Shown here: positions 36,649 to 43,282 of the stretch, in pieces
Position numbering within the stretch: the first letter of the stretch is position 1
Layout: every line of letters starts with the position of its first letter
Source of the DNA: Pyrinomonadaceae bacterium
Lineage (GTDB): Bacteria > Acidobacteriota > Blastocatellia > Pyrinomonadales > Pyrinomonadaceae
Direction: 5' to 3'
DNA length: 64,000 bases
Assembly: GCA_026129865.1 (NCBI GenBank)
Contig: JAHCHG010000003.1
Coordinates: 62,001-126,000 of the forward strand
Translations under genes and position numbers: made by a program
The notes under the pieces: model-generated
The model's database searches: none
Told to the model about the DNA's origin: nothing
The model's input: only the letters and a program-made list of their open reading frames with translations

Positions 36649-37139
36649 CGTTTTGTCTTTTTATTCTCAATGACCTTAGCCCGTGAATTCGAAAATCCTG
36701 CGCAAAATTCGGTGAGTTGATCCACTTGGTTAAGTGCCCGTGCATGAACATCATATTGGGAACTGCCGTAAATTAAGACATCTAGAGTATCGCTCAAGCG
36801 ACTAAACAGCCTGTGAAGTTCATTGGCGCGTGAAAGCAGATCGGGGGCATAGATTCTAGTTAAGGTTTTGATTTTGGGAATAGAATGTTCGCTTTCTCTA
36901 TAAAGGTCGCTGATATGTCGTTTGCCCACAATTTCTCTGATGGCAGTATTGATACTAGTCTCGACACCCAGCGAAAGGCGGTCTAAATATTCAATAAGTT
37001 CTTCTAACTTTTGAACGTCGTTTTTCAGCCGCTCATTCTTATGGTTGAATCCGAGCTCGAGTCTACGTGATAGAAACGTAAGTGCGGCTCCGGCAGCCAA
37101 ACCGCCGATAGTAATCAAAAAGGTCTGCCACTGTCCCAT
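36645..37139 (-). CDS. Membrane-anchored helical protein
   Basis: 164 residues. One N-terminal membrane segment (TFLITIGGLAAGAALTFL) precedes a cytoplasmic region rich in charged helices, probably coiled coil (NERLKNDVQKLEELIEYLDR), and a basic end (ENKKTKR). Function unknown. Together with the two small genes upstream it forms a tight minus-strand group (6 bp to the next gene). Confidence 0.55.
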   Translation of the reverse strand: MGQWQTFLITIGGLAAGAALTFLSRRLELGFNHKNERLKNDVQKLEELIEYLDRLSLGVETSINTAIREIVGKRHISDLYRESEHSIPKIKTLTRIYAPDLLSRANELHRLFSRLSDTLDVLIYGSSQYDVHARALNQVDQLTEFCAGFSNSRAKVIENKKTKR

Positions 37140-37145
37140 GGTCGT

Positions 37146-37340
37146 TTAAAATTCCGGATCAATTCTCCGGTGAATGTCCGCAGCGTGTGGATCGGTGAGT
37201 TCGATCACATCGGATTCAGCGCCGCGGAGAGCTTTCTTAATTCTTCGTCGAGTTTTTTCGTCAGCGTCCGGAAAGCACCGATCGGTTTCCTTTAAAATCA
37301 TTTCTCTTATTTCTAACCTGACTTCCTTACTGAGTGCCAT
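37146..37340 (-). CDS. Small hypothetical protein
   Basis: 64 residues, helical and charged (EVRLEIREMILKETDRCF; TRRRIKKALRGAE). A strong ribosome-binding site (AGGAGGAATAA) precedes the ATG. Six bases separate it from the membrane-anchored gene downstream on the minus strand. No family is recognised. Confidence 0.55.
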   Translation of the reverse strand: MALSKEVRLEIREMILKETDRCFPDADEKTRRRIKKALRGAESDVIELTDPHAADIHRRIDPEF

Positions 37341-37400
37341 TTATTCCTCCTGATATTTATAATTGCGGAGCCCGGATCAACCTGGGCTCCGCTGAACAAA

Positions 37401-37559
37401 CTACCGCTTCTTACCTTTCGGTTTATTCGGAGCCTGAGTTAGAGCCGAGCCGGCGACGGATTTAACCTTTGCCGGAGTCTTGGGGTTTGACAGCAGTTTT
37501 GACGCTATCTTTGCGATGCGAGGCGACGTCGTCTCGCGGTTGGAAGGCTTCTTTGCCAT
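37401..37559 (-). CDS. Small basic Ala/Lys/Ser-rich protein
   Basis: 52 residues: MAKKPSNRETTSPRIAKIAS, a short middle (KLLSNPKTP, AKVKSVAGSALTQ) and a basic end (APNKPKGKKR). Small proteins of this MAKKxxxETTSxxIA...SALTQ type occur in many bacteria near mobile genes and have no assigned role. It is first of the minus-strand group of three. Confidence 0.55.
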   Translation of the reverse strand: MAKKPSNRETTSPRIAKIASKLLSNPKTPAKVKSVAGSALTQAPNKPKGKKR

Positions 37560-37600
37560 TTGGTTTTTATCCTTGCCCGTGTGCCGGGCGTCTAGAACCT

Positions 37601-37669
37601 GTTGACAAGAGCCGCGAAAATGGTCTACTTTAAACGCAAGTTGACTGTTTCAGCTAGCAACTTGTCAAC
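37601..37669. repeat. Paired inverted repeats (GTTGACAAG / CTTGTCAAC) upstream of the minus-strand group
   Basis: GTTGACAAG at 37601-37609 and its exact complement at 37661-37669, with CAAGTTGAC between them at 37638. It could be an operator of the minus-strand genes or a remnant of an element end. Confidence 0.45.
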
Positions 37670-37679
37670 GCCATTAACT

Positions 37680-37717
37680 AAGCGTCTTGTCCACTAAACA
37701 AGACGCTTTTTATTTTC
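37680..37717 (+). terminator. Intrinsic terminator
   Basis: AAGCGTCTTGT pairs perfectly with ACAAGACGCTT around a 7-base loop, followed by TTTTATTTT. No plus-strand gene ends just upstream. The rest of 37718-37852 shows nothing else. Confidence 0.75.
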
Positions 37718-37852
37718 CTTCAAAAATTTCTAAACGTCAATATTTATAACGGTTTCACCTACATATGTTGTATGTGGAAAACTGCTTAATACTTCATGTA
37801 GTAGTTGAGCGGAGTTGTGAAACTGTCGATGGTCGGACCGCTTAAAACGTGC

Positions 37853-38305
37853 TTAAATTTCGACTGAACTGTGGAAAAAAAATAATTTAAATTTCATAAA
37901 TAGTGAGGGTTTCTGCAGTTTTCTCCGTTTTGTGCGGCGCCCGGTTGTGATCGGTCCCAAACGAAGCGGATCGAATATCGGCGAAGCTTGGCTTTTTCCT
38001 GCATGGAAACAAGTAGAAATCCACCGGCTCCCCGAGCGGGTGTCCGTATAGTTCGGCGGCGGTCTGGAACAGTTCGCGCGGCGCGGCAGCGTTTCCGGCA
38101 AAAACACCTCGTGCGTCAGACCGCCGCGCAAAAGATCGGCGAGCTTGCGCGCGTCGCGCTTATCGTATTTGCGCGGATCTCTGGCGATCCGGGCTAGAGA
38201 TTTCGGATGCGAAACAACAACGCGTTTGACCAGAGGTTTGATGACGCCGCACACCCAGCCGGCAAGCTCCGAGGCTTCGGTATGAACGAAAAGTTCGCCG
38301 TCAAA
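37853..38305 (-). pseudogene. IS110-family transposase, 5' fragment
   Basis: The frame encodes RVVVSHPKSLARIARDPRKY followed by DKRDARKLADLLRGGLTHEV, the DEDD-domain core of IS110 transposases, including the DxxDARKLA motif. Upstream in frame without a start, FDGELFVHTEASELAGWVCG continues the N-terminal domain. After LPETLPRR the sequence loses IS110 similarity, and the C-terminal Tnp20 domain is absent. It is a degenerate remnant, not a working insertion sequence. Confidence 0.7.
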
Positions 38306-38463
38306 ACCGGAAATGGAAACTGGTTGGAAATGTCGTTAAAGTTATAACCTCTGACAATTACGATGAGGAATTTACGGCAACAATAAAAGCCAATCGAATG
38401 AGCGGAAAATGGTTTGGAGGGATGAACAAGCGAGAAACTAAATTTCGAGCTGTGAAACAGTGA
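38306..38463 (+). pseudogene. 3' fragment of a small gene next to the IS110 remnant
   Basis: An open frame without a start enters from the IS110 side and ends at TGA: KWKLVGNVVKVITSDNYDEE then FTATIKANRMSGKWFGGMNK and a basic end (RETKFRAVKQ). It resembles the C-terminus of a beta-rich lipocalin-like protein, but too little is left to name it. It probably lost its 5' end when the element inserted. Confidence 0.5.
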
Positions 38464-38520
38464 TTTTATGATGAGCCTTCTGTCGGAATCTCGGCTACAA
38501 TGAATTGTGTGAGGTAAAAG

Positions 38521-38763
38521 ATGAAAGCATACAAGACTTATTCGACTGTTTCAGACACAAAACAAGTTATTTTGTCGAATGTTCCTTTTCGCGTTGGAGA
38601 GAAGGTTGAAATTGTCGTTCTAACCACAGAAAATGGAGAACGTGCCGCGCGCGTTCGCAAATTGAGAAATCTGTTCAAGGAAACACAGTCTTTGCCGCAA
38701 ATTCAAACTCTGAGCGAGGACGACATTTTGCGCGAAGTTGAGGCATACCGAAACGGCAAATGA
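38521..38763 (+). CDS. Antitoxin candidate of the PIN toxin pair
   Basis: 80 residues. The N-terminal part (KAYKTYSTVSDTKQVILSNV) has a beta-strand pattern like that of AbrB-related or Phd-like small antitoxins. The C-terminal half is helical and charged (RVRKLRNLFKETQSLPQIQT). The stop overlaps the toxin start by four bases (ATGA). A DNA-binding role is likely for such partners but no firm motif is seen. Confidence 0.65.
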   Translation: MKAYKTYSTVSDTKQVILSNVPFRVGEKVEIVVLTTENGERAARVRKLRNLFKETQSLPQIQTLSEDDILREVEAYRNGK

Positions 38764-39176
38764 TAAAAACGGTCATTGATACAGGAATTACCGTTTCCGC
38801 CGCTTTTCGAGACCGAATGCCGGAAGAAGTTATTTTGTTTATCGTCGAGCAGGAAGATTTTGAGTGGGTTATTTCGCCTGCAATACTCGAAGAATACACG
38901 GAAGTTTTGGCGCGTAAGAAATTCAACTTGCCGCCGGAATTTCTTCAAAAGTGGAGTGAGATATTCGAGCAATGCACGACAACGATTGAACCGGAGATTG
39001 AAATTGATTTTCTGCGAGACAAAAAAGACGCTAAGTTTCTTGAGTGCGCGTTGGCGGCAGAAGCCGATTATTTGATTACGGGCGATAAGGATTTTGAAGA
39101 AGCGCAAAAATTGGTAAAGACTACGATTATCTCAGTTTCTCAATTCAAGGAACTCGTAATGGAGAAGTGGAGTTGA
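38760..39176 (+). CDS. PIN-domain ribonuclease toxin
   Basis: 138 residues. MIKTVIDTGITVSAAFRDRM carries the first PIN acid (D7), ILEEYTEVLARKKF the second acidic helix, and FLRDKKDAKFLECALAAEA then DYLITGDKDF the remaining acids, as in COG1569 nucleases. The usual DTN at the first position is DTG here. It would cleave RNA and be held by the overlapping upstream protein. The pair lies just before repeat copy B. Confidence 0.8.
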   Translation: MIKTVIDTGITVSAAFRDRMPEEVILFIVEQEDFEWVISPAILEEYTEVLARKKFNLPPEFLQKWSEIFEQCTTTIEPEIEIDFLRDKKDAKFLECALAAEADYLITGDKDFEEAQKLVKTTIISVSQFKELVMEKWS

Positions 39177-39191
39177 GTGTAGGCTTAAGAC

Positions 39192-39295
39192 CGCGCCGAA
39201 CAAATCAGCTATGAAAGAAGCGGTCAAGCGTAGAGCGGTATTTAGCCGCGGGTGATGTTTGCTGCGGCGGGTTAGTTTATGAACGCCGGATGGCG
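39192..39295 (+). repeat. 97-bp direct repeat, copy B
   Basis: Repeat body 39199-39295, preceded by GCGCCGAAC. It is identical to copy A except at two positions and starts with the same AACAAATCAG. It follows the PIN pair, as an attC would follow a cassette gene, but the body lacks attC-like complementary arms. Confidence 0.85.
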
Positions 39296-39483
39296 TTTGG
39301 GGTTGATTGACAAAGAATTTGGAAAACAATCGATTTTGCCGATGATGCCTTTGTTTTCAGAAGACCTTGTTCATTGATCGAACTTGTTTTTGTGTTCCAG
39401 TCAGCTATTTGAGACTTCGGCTGTAATGTAAAAGCCGGTCTATGGTCGTATCGGGCAGACGGCTTAAAAAAGCGTCGGCGGCG
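39296..39483. other. Gene-free stretch between repeat B and attC8
   Basis: 188 bp with no supportable ORF. GGCAGACGGC and ATGTAAAAGCCGGTC are the only GC-rich spots. It may be the body of an ORF-less cassette. Confidence 0.4.
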
Positions 39484-39572
39484 GTCTAACCAATGGACGA
39501 AACTCGTTTATTAATAAACGGTTTATGATTTAAGTTTCGAAACCTGCCACGAAATATCCAATATCGGTCGAC
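39484..39572 (+). other. attC8, degenerate
   Basis: GTCTAACCAATGGACG aligns with the left arm of attC9, and TTTATTAATAAACGGTTTATG with its centre. GCCACGAAATATCCAATATC and GGTCGAC stand where the right arm and GTT core should be. The core GTT has become GGT, so it is probably inactive. Confidence 0.6.
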
Positions 39573-39781
39573 GAGACAGACCGAATTCTCAAAACCCTTT
39601 CAACGAAAAAAGCTCGCTGACCGAGTCCATCATCCCTTAAAAAAATAGCTTGAACCCAAATCCAAGCCGACATAAAATGAATTCTGCATAACAGATAACC
39701 TCCTTTGATTTAAGAAGATCATTCAAGGAGTTTGATTGCAAAAAAACAAAACAGATGAAACCCGACAAAAACCCGGCTTTC
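39573..39781. other. ORF-less cassette body
   Basis: About 210 bp between attC8 and attC9 with no supportable coding region. Near its end GATGAAACCCG pairs with CCCGGCTTTCATC around a short loop, the right arm of which enters the R'' of attC9. The cassette may carry a regulatory RNA or terminator, or have lost its gene. Confidence 0.4.
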
Positions 39782-39889
39782 ATCTAACTAATGGACGCGA
39801 GGCGGAAACAGCGACTTTGTTATTAACAAGTTTTATGATCTCGGAGTTGCGCGGTGGCGGTTGCGCCCGCGTCATCTCAACCGTTAGCC
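39782..39889 (+). other. attC9
   Basis: R'' ATCTAAC, arms TAATGGACGCGAGGCGGAAA and GCCCGCGTCATCTCAACC, R' GTTAGCC. A GCGCC variant replaces CGCCCC in the right arm. Confidence 0.9.
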
Positions 39890-39925
39890 GCTTCGTGGTA
39901 AAACCGACAATGACTCTTTAACAAA

Positions 39926-40426
39926 ATGGATAATGCAAACTTAAATGATTTGATACTTAATTCTGACGACAGGCAATTTTGGCTCAAGCCTTGGGGAAAT
40001 CCTGACCGCGCGCCAGATGAGGAAGAACAATTTTTCACTTCGTCCAAGCTGACCATCGGCTTTTCTAAACAGCCAAACGCTGTCGAAATCGGAGATATTC
40101 TTATTGTGCATCGCATTAAGATTTCAAAGATAATGCTTGTTGCCGAAGTTATTTCTTCGGTGCATCACGCAACAGACGAGAAGAAAAAGAAAAATCCTTT
40201 GCTTAATCGTTGGGCGTGGAGTGTTGAGGCTAAAAATCTAACGCCCGAATACGGAGCGCAGTGGTTTGAACATTCGTTGAAAACATTTGCTTTGGCGAAC
40301 GAGTATAACAAGAACTCGCCCGACAAAGTTAAACTTGGAAGTATCCAGTTTGGAAATGACAAGTTGCGAATTCCAGAAGAATTTGGCAAGTTTGTCATCA
40401 AAGAAATACAACGTCTTGAAGAATAA
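39926..40426 (+). CDS. Cassette 10: EVE/PUA-like protein
   Basis: 166 residues. RQFWLKPWGNPDRAPDEEEQ at the start and VEIGDILIVHRIKISKIMLV (a GD-L-hydrophobic run then AEV) match the beta-barrel of EVE/YTH-related modified-base-binding domains. Helical residues follow. Such proteins bind modified DNA or RNA and often accompany restriction genes, but the cassette has no restriction gene. The EVE call is probable rather than certain. The opening GTTAGCCGC and closing GCGGCTGAC correspond at eight of nine bases. Confidence 0.55.
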   Translation: MDNANLNDLILNSDDRQFWLKPWGNPDRAPDEEEQFFTSSKLTIGFSKQPNAVEIGDILIVHRIKISKIMLVAEVISSVHHATDEKKKKNPLLNRWAWSVEAKNLTPEYGAQWFEHSLKTFALANEYNKNSPDKVKLGSIQFGNDKLRIPEEFGKFVIKEIQRLEE

Positions 40427-40432
40427 AAACGC

Positions 40433-40546
40433 GGCTGACAAGTTATTGGACGTGAGGGCGAAACAGCGGCTTTCTTATCAATGGAATTTGGTAAACTCGT
40501 AGTTGCGCGGTGGCGGCTTCGCCCCCCGTCATCTCAATCGTCAGCC
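40433..40546 (+). other. attC10
   Basis: R'' GGCTGAC and R' GTCAGCC, mutually complementary. Both have GTC/GAC in place of the usual GTT/AAC. The arms are TTATTGGACGTGAGGGCGAA and CCCCCCGTCATCTCAATC. Confidence 0.85.
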
Positions 40547-40573
40547 GCTTCTCTTAATTCGAGGGTTGAAATT

Positions 40574-40834
40574 ATGAACTCGAAGATTTTTATAGTAATT
40601 TTTCTGGCTGGTTTTACTTGTTTTGTTGTAATCAACATTCACAGTTTCAGCCAAGTCGTTGATCCGATGTGCAGTTTTCCAAATGAGTTTGGCTTCCCTT
40701 TTACTTTAGGAAATTACGGCGGTTTTGTAACCACAACGAATATTCTTTGGGGCGGTTTGGTCGCAAACTTAGTTGTCGCGCTTTGCTCTAGCTTGATTCT
40801 AGCGTTGGCAATCGTGAAAATTCGTCAGCTTTAA
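40574..40834 (+). CDS. Cassette 11: small membrane protein
   Basis: 86 residues from the ATG at 40574. Two membrane segments (IFIVIFLAGFTCFVVI and WGGLVANLVVALCSSLILAL) flank a loop with one Cys (DPMCSFPNEFGF). No family is recognised. The open frame upstream of the ATG is attC10 and is not coding. Confidence 0.55.
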   Translation: MNSKIFIVIFLAGFTCFVVINIHSFSQVVDPMCSFPNEFGFPFTLGNYGGFVTTTNILWGGLVANLVVALCSSLILALAIVKIRQL

Positions 40835-40843
40835 ATGAGACTT

Positions 40844-40985
40844 CCTTAACTAATAACATATCTCAAATTGAGCACTGCAAAATCTTTTGCAAGTTTTGAA
40901 TTACAACCTTAGAATTAAGAACATTACACGATTCACTAATCTTGCGCGTACTCGGTTTCCCCCCACGGCATCTCAGTGGTTCAGC
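40844..40985 (+). other. attC11, degenerate
   Basis: Only the right arm (CCCCACGGCATCTCAGTG) and R' GTTCAGC are well kept. The left side (CTTAACTAATAACATATCTC) is strongly altered and does not complement the opening of cassette 11. Confidence 0.6.
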
Positions 40986-41061
40986 GTTTTCCTTTGACAA
41001 CAAACGAGTTTATAAATAGCGTTAAAAAGGAGTTTTTCTTGCGGACTCCAGTTAAAAAATT

Positions 41062-41664
41062 ATGAACAGAAAAATACAAAACACTTTCTTCTCAATGTTG
41101 CTGATTTTCTTCTTGGCAACACTCTCTCAAGCACAACAAGTAAATTCATCGTCCGAACAAACAATTTCACCGGCAAAGACAATTCTTATCAAAGAATATT
41201 TTGAAGTTACGGGCGGGCGCGAATCTATCAACAAAAGTCTTGATGCGGTTTTTGCCAATCTTAATAGCACTTTGCCGATGATTATTGCTGCAAACATCGA
41301 GGAAGATATTAATTTGACCGCCGCACAAAAAGCAGACCTGCAAAAAAGTATGCCCGAAACGATAGCGCGTATGGGCAAAAAGCTTCAGGACGGGTTAAAT
41401 CAAGAACTTGATTTCGCAAAGGTCGTCGAAGAAGTAAATTATCCTTTGCTTGACAAATTCTTTACTGAAGCCGAGTTGAATGATTTAATCGCGTTTTATA
41501 AATCCCCGACAGGACAAAAGGCGATTTCGCTCCAGCCACAAATTTACACCGAAGCGACAACGAGATTGAATGCGATTTTGATTCCGGTAATGCAAAAGGC
41601 TATGAAAAAGGCTGCCGAAGACGAAATCGCGGAAAGAGTCAACAAGACAAAGCAAGGTAAATAA
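41062..41664 (+). CDS. Cassette 12: exported DUF2059 protein
   Basis: 200 residues. Signal peptide (FFSMLLIFFLATLSQAQ), then the helical DUF2059 domain: ILIKEYFEVTGG, and LDKFFTEAELNDLIAFYKSP followed by TGQKAISLQPQIY. DUF2059 proteins are exported and of unknown function. It is the only gene of its cassette. Confidence 0.8.
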   Translation: MNRKIQNTFFSMLLIFFLATLSQAQQVNSSSEQTISPAKTILIKEYFEVTGGRESINKSLDAVFANLNSTLPMIIAANIEEDINLTAAQKADLQKSMPETIARMGKKLQDGLNQELDFAKVVEEVNYPLLDKFFTEAELNDLIAFYKSPTGQKAISLQPQIYTEATTRLNAILIPVMQKAMKKAAEDEIAERVNKTKQGK

Positions 41665-41671
41665 ACGTCGC

Positions 41672-41784
41672 GTCGAACAGCTCAATGGACGTGAGGGTGA
41701 AACAGCGGCTTTCTTATCAAACTTGCGTGGGAAATTCAGCTTGCGTTACGACTGTTTCGCCCCAAGTCATCTCAATCGTTCGGC
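41672..41784 (+). other. attC12
   Basis: R'' GTCGAAC, left arm AACAGCTCAATGGACGTGAG, right arm CCCAAGTCATCTCAATC, R' GTTCGGC. Confidence 0.9.
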
Positions 41785-41843
41785 TTCTGAGCTTTAATTT
41801 GAAATAATTGGAAGACTAAGCCGAAAGCCGCTATATTTTCGTT

Positions 41844-42116
41844 GTGCGGTTTGATTGGGACAAAAATGAAGCGGCGAGCAATCTCGCTAAACACCAAGTT
41901 TCGTTTGAGGAAGCCGCGACAGTTTTCGGCGACCCGCTTTCAGATACGTTTGATGATCCGGATCACTCCGCAGAGGAACGGCGTTTTTTAATTATTGGAC
42001 ATTCTGAAAACGGCAGACTATTGTTTGTGTCTCACACGGACGATTGCGAAACCGTCCGAATAATCAGCGCGAGAGAACCGACGCACGGCGAGCGAGACTC
42101 GTATGAACAAGGATAA
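41844..42116 (+). CDS. brnT: Cassette 13: BrnT-family ribonuclease toxin
   Basis: 90 residues from a GTG start. MRFDWDKNEAASNLAKHQVS, FEEAATVFGDPLSDTF, DDPDHSAEERRFLIIGHSEN and SAREPTHGERDSYE cover the whole BrnT toxin, which cleaves RNA in a RelE-like fold. The next gene overlaps its end by 14 bases in another frame, the usual toxin-antitoxin layout. Confidence 0.88.
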   Translation: MRFDWDKNEAASNLAKHQVSFEEAATVFGDPLSDTFDDPDHSAEERRFLIIGHSENGRLLFVSHTDDCETVRIISAREPTHGERDSYEQG

Positions 42117-42333
42117 AACTGAAAATTTGAAAGACGAAATGCGTCCCGAATATGATTTGTCAAAACTGACCGGTAGAGTTCGCGGCAAATATGTCGAACG
42201 TTACCAGGCGGGAACAAATCTTGTGCTTTTGGAGTCAGATGTGCGGGAAGCGTTTCCAGACGCAGAAGCCGTTAATGAAGCGCTGCGAATGCTAATGAAA
42301 GTTGCTAATCGTCAAATTCAAAAACAGGCATGA
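42103..42333 (+). CDS. Cassette 13: antitoxin candidate paired with BrnT
   Basis: 76 residues: DEMRPEYDLSKLTGRVRGKY, VERYQAGTNLVLLESDVREA and FPDAEAVNEALRMLM. The C-terminal helix-turn pattern with NEALR is shared by small antitoxins of several RelE/HigB-like toxins and differs from the BrnA pattern in cassette 6. The overlap with brnT supports a toxin-antitoxin pair. Confidence 0.75.
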   Translation: MNKDKTENLKDEMRPEYDLSKLTGRVRGKYVERYQAGTNLVLLESDVREAFPDAEAVNEALRMLMKVANRQIQKQA

Positions 42334-42345
42334 TTGCAACGGAAT

Positions 42346-42458
42346 GCCGAATAAATCAGTGAATGTAAAGGCGAAACAGCGGCTTCTTGATCACGTTCTT
42401 TGCTAACATCTGGCTTGCGGGTATTCGGATTCGCCCCACGTCACCGCAATCTTTAGAC
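42346..42458 (+). other. attC13
   Basis: R'' GCCGAAT (complement ATTCGGC) corresponds at six of seven bases to GTTCGGC opening cassette 13. The R' is TTTAGAC instead of GTTAGAC. Arms GAATGTAAAGGCGAAACAGC and CCCCACGTCACCGCAATC. Confidence 0.85.
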
Positions 42459-42496
42459 GGAATATATTTAAATCTGACCTTTTCATATTAAAAATC

Positions 42497-43156
42497 ATGA
42501 AGATCTTATTTTCTGTCTTCGCTATTTTCCTCTTCTTTAACGGTTTGAGCGCACAATCGAAAACGATTAGTTCGGACGAGTATGAGCGAGTATTTCATTA
42601 TGCAGTTTCTGAAACTAACGGGGACTTTCCTTTTGTTTTTGAGGTAATTACTGATTTTATTGAGAACGGCAAAACAGTTCGCACAGTGACGGAGGTAAAC
42701 GAGCGCGAGTCTCAGGAACGTGAGCGAATCAAAATAACTGATTTTGCCAACGGACGTGAAACGACTAAATATCAGGTTAGAGTCGGATTCGGCAATGTTT
42801 TTTGCAGCGATGATGGAGTGTCTTGGGCATCTACGCAGTATGAGTGTTCGGGTCCAGAGATGATTTATCGCAGCAGAGAGCCTGAAAGTACCGAATACAG
42901 TGTTACTGAAAAAACTGTCGAAGGTATAAAAGTTAAAATTTATCGGGAGTACTTACTATTTGCGCCGTTAGAAGGACAAAAGAAAAAAGAGTTTCATGAG
43001 AAAATTTCAACCATTGATTCTCGCGGATTCTTTATAACCATTGAAGGCACTGAAGGATCGCTCGATCCCAAAACTGTAACACTTAAAAGAAGACAAACTT
43101 GGACAAAAGCAAAGTTAAAGCCGGTTGTAGCACCGATAACTAAGGCTGCGAACTGA
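42497..43156 (+). CDS. Cassette 14: exported protein of unknown function
   Basis: 219 residues. Signal peptide (LFSVFAIFLFFNGLSAQS), then a beta-rich mature part with one possible disulphide pair (VFCSDDG, YECSGPE) and many Glu/Thr strands (TEYSVTEKTVEGIKVKIYRE). It is the last gene of the array. No family is recognised. Confidence 0.6.
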   Translation: MKILFSVFAIFLFFNGLSAQSKTISSDEYERVFHYAVSETNGDFPFVFEVITDFIENGKTVRTVTEVNERESQERERIKITDFANGRETTKYQVRVGFGNVFCSDDGVSWASTQYECSGPEMIYRSREPESTEYSVTEKTVEGIKVKIYREYLLFAPLEGQKKKEFHEKISTIDSRGFFITIEGTEGSLDPKTVTLKRRQTWTKAKLKPVVAPITKAAN

Positions 43157-43168
43157 TAATTGCGGCGC

Positions 43169-43282
43169 ATCTAACAGATCATTTGACGTAAAGTCTCCGC
43201 AGCGACTTTCTTATCAGAATCGTTTATTTAGTTCGGATGTGCGTAGGTTCGGCTTCTTAGAACATTATTCTAATCGTTCAGC
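43169..43282 (+). other. attC14, last site of the array
   Basis: R'' ATCTAAC complements the opening TTTAGAC of cassette 14 closely. The right arm is more diverged (AACATTATTCTAATC). R' GTTCAGC overlaps the stop codon of the MFS gene, marking the end of the array on the chromosome. Confidence 0.8.

Noticed and set aside
38041-38060. GTTCGGCGG as the opening of the PIN cassette matching GCGCCGAAC before repeat B
   Set aside because: It lies within the IS110 frame and an eight-base match is expected by chance at a few percent in a stretch this long.
37853-38305. A working IS110 element
   Set aside because: Only the N-terminal part of the transposase is left, without a start codon and without the C-terminal domain.
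36292-39295. The 97-bp repeats as ordinary attC sites
   Set aside because: Only the first ten bases agree with attC. The left and right parts are not complementary, and no GTT core follows at the expected place.
31443-43282. A CRISPR array formed by the recurrent 20-base words
   Set aside because: The repeats are 85-116 bp long, unevenly spaced by whole genes and fold as attC sites; there are no uniform spacers or cas genes.
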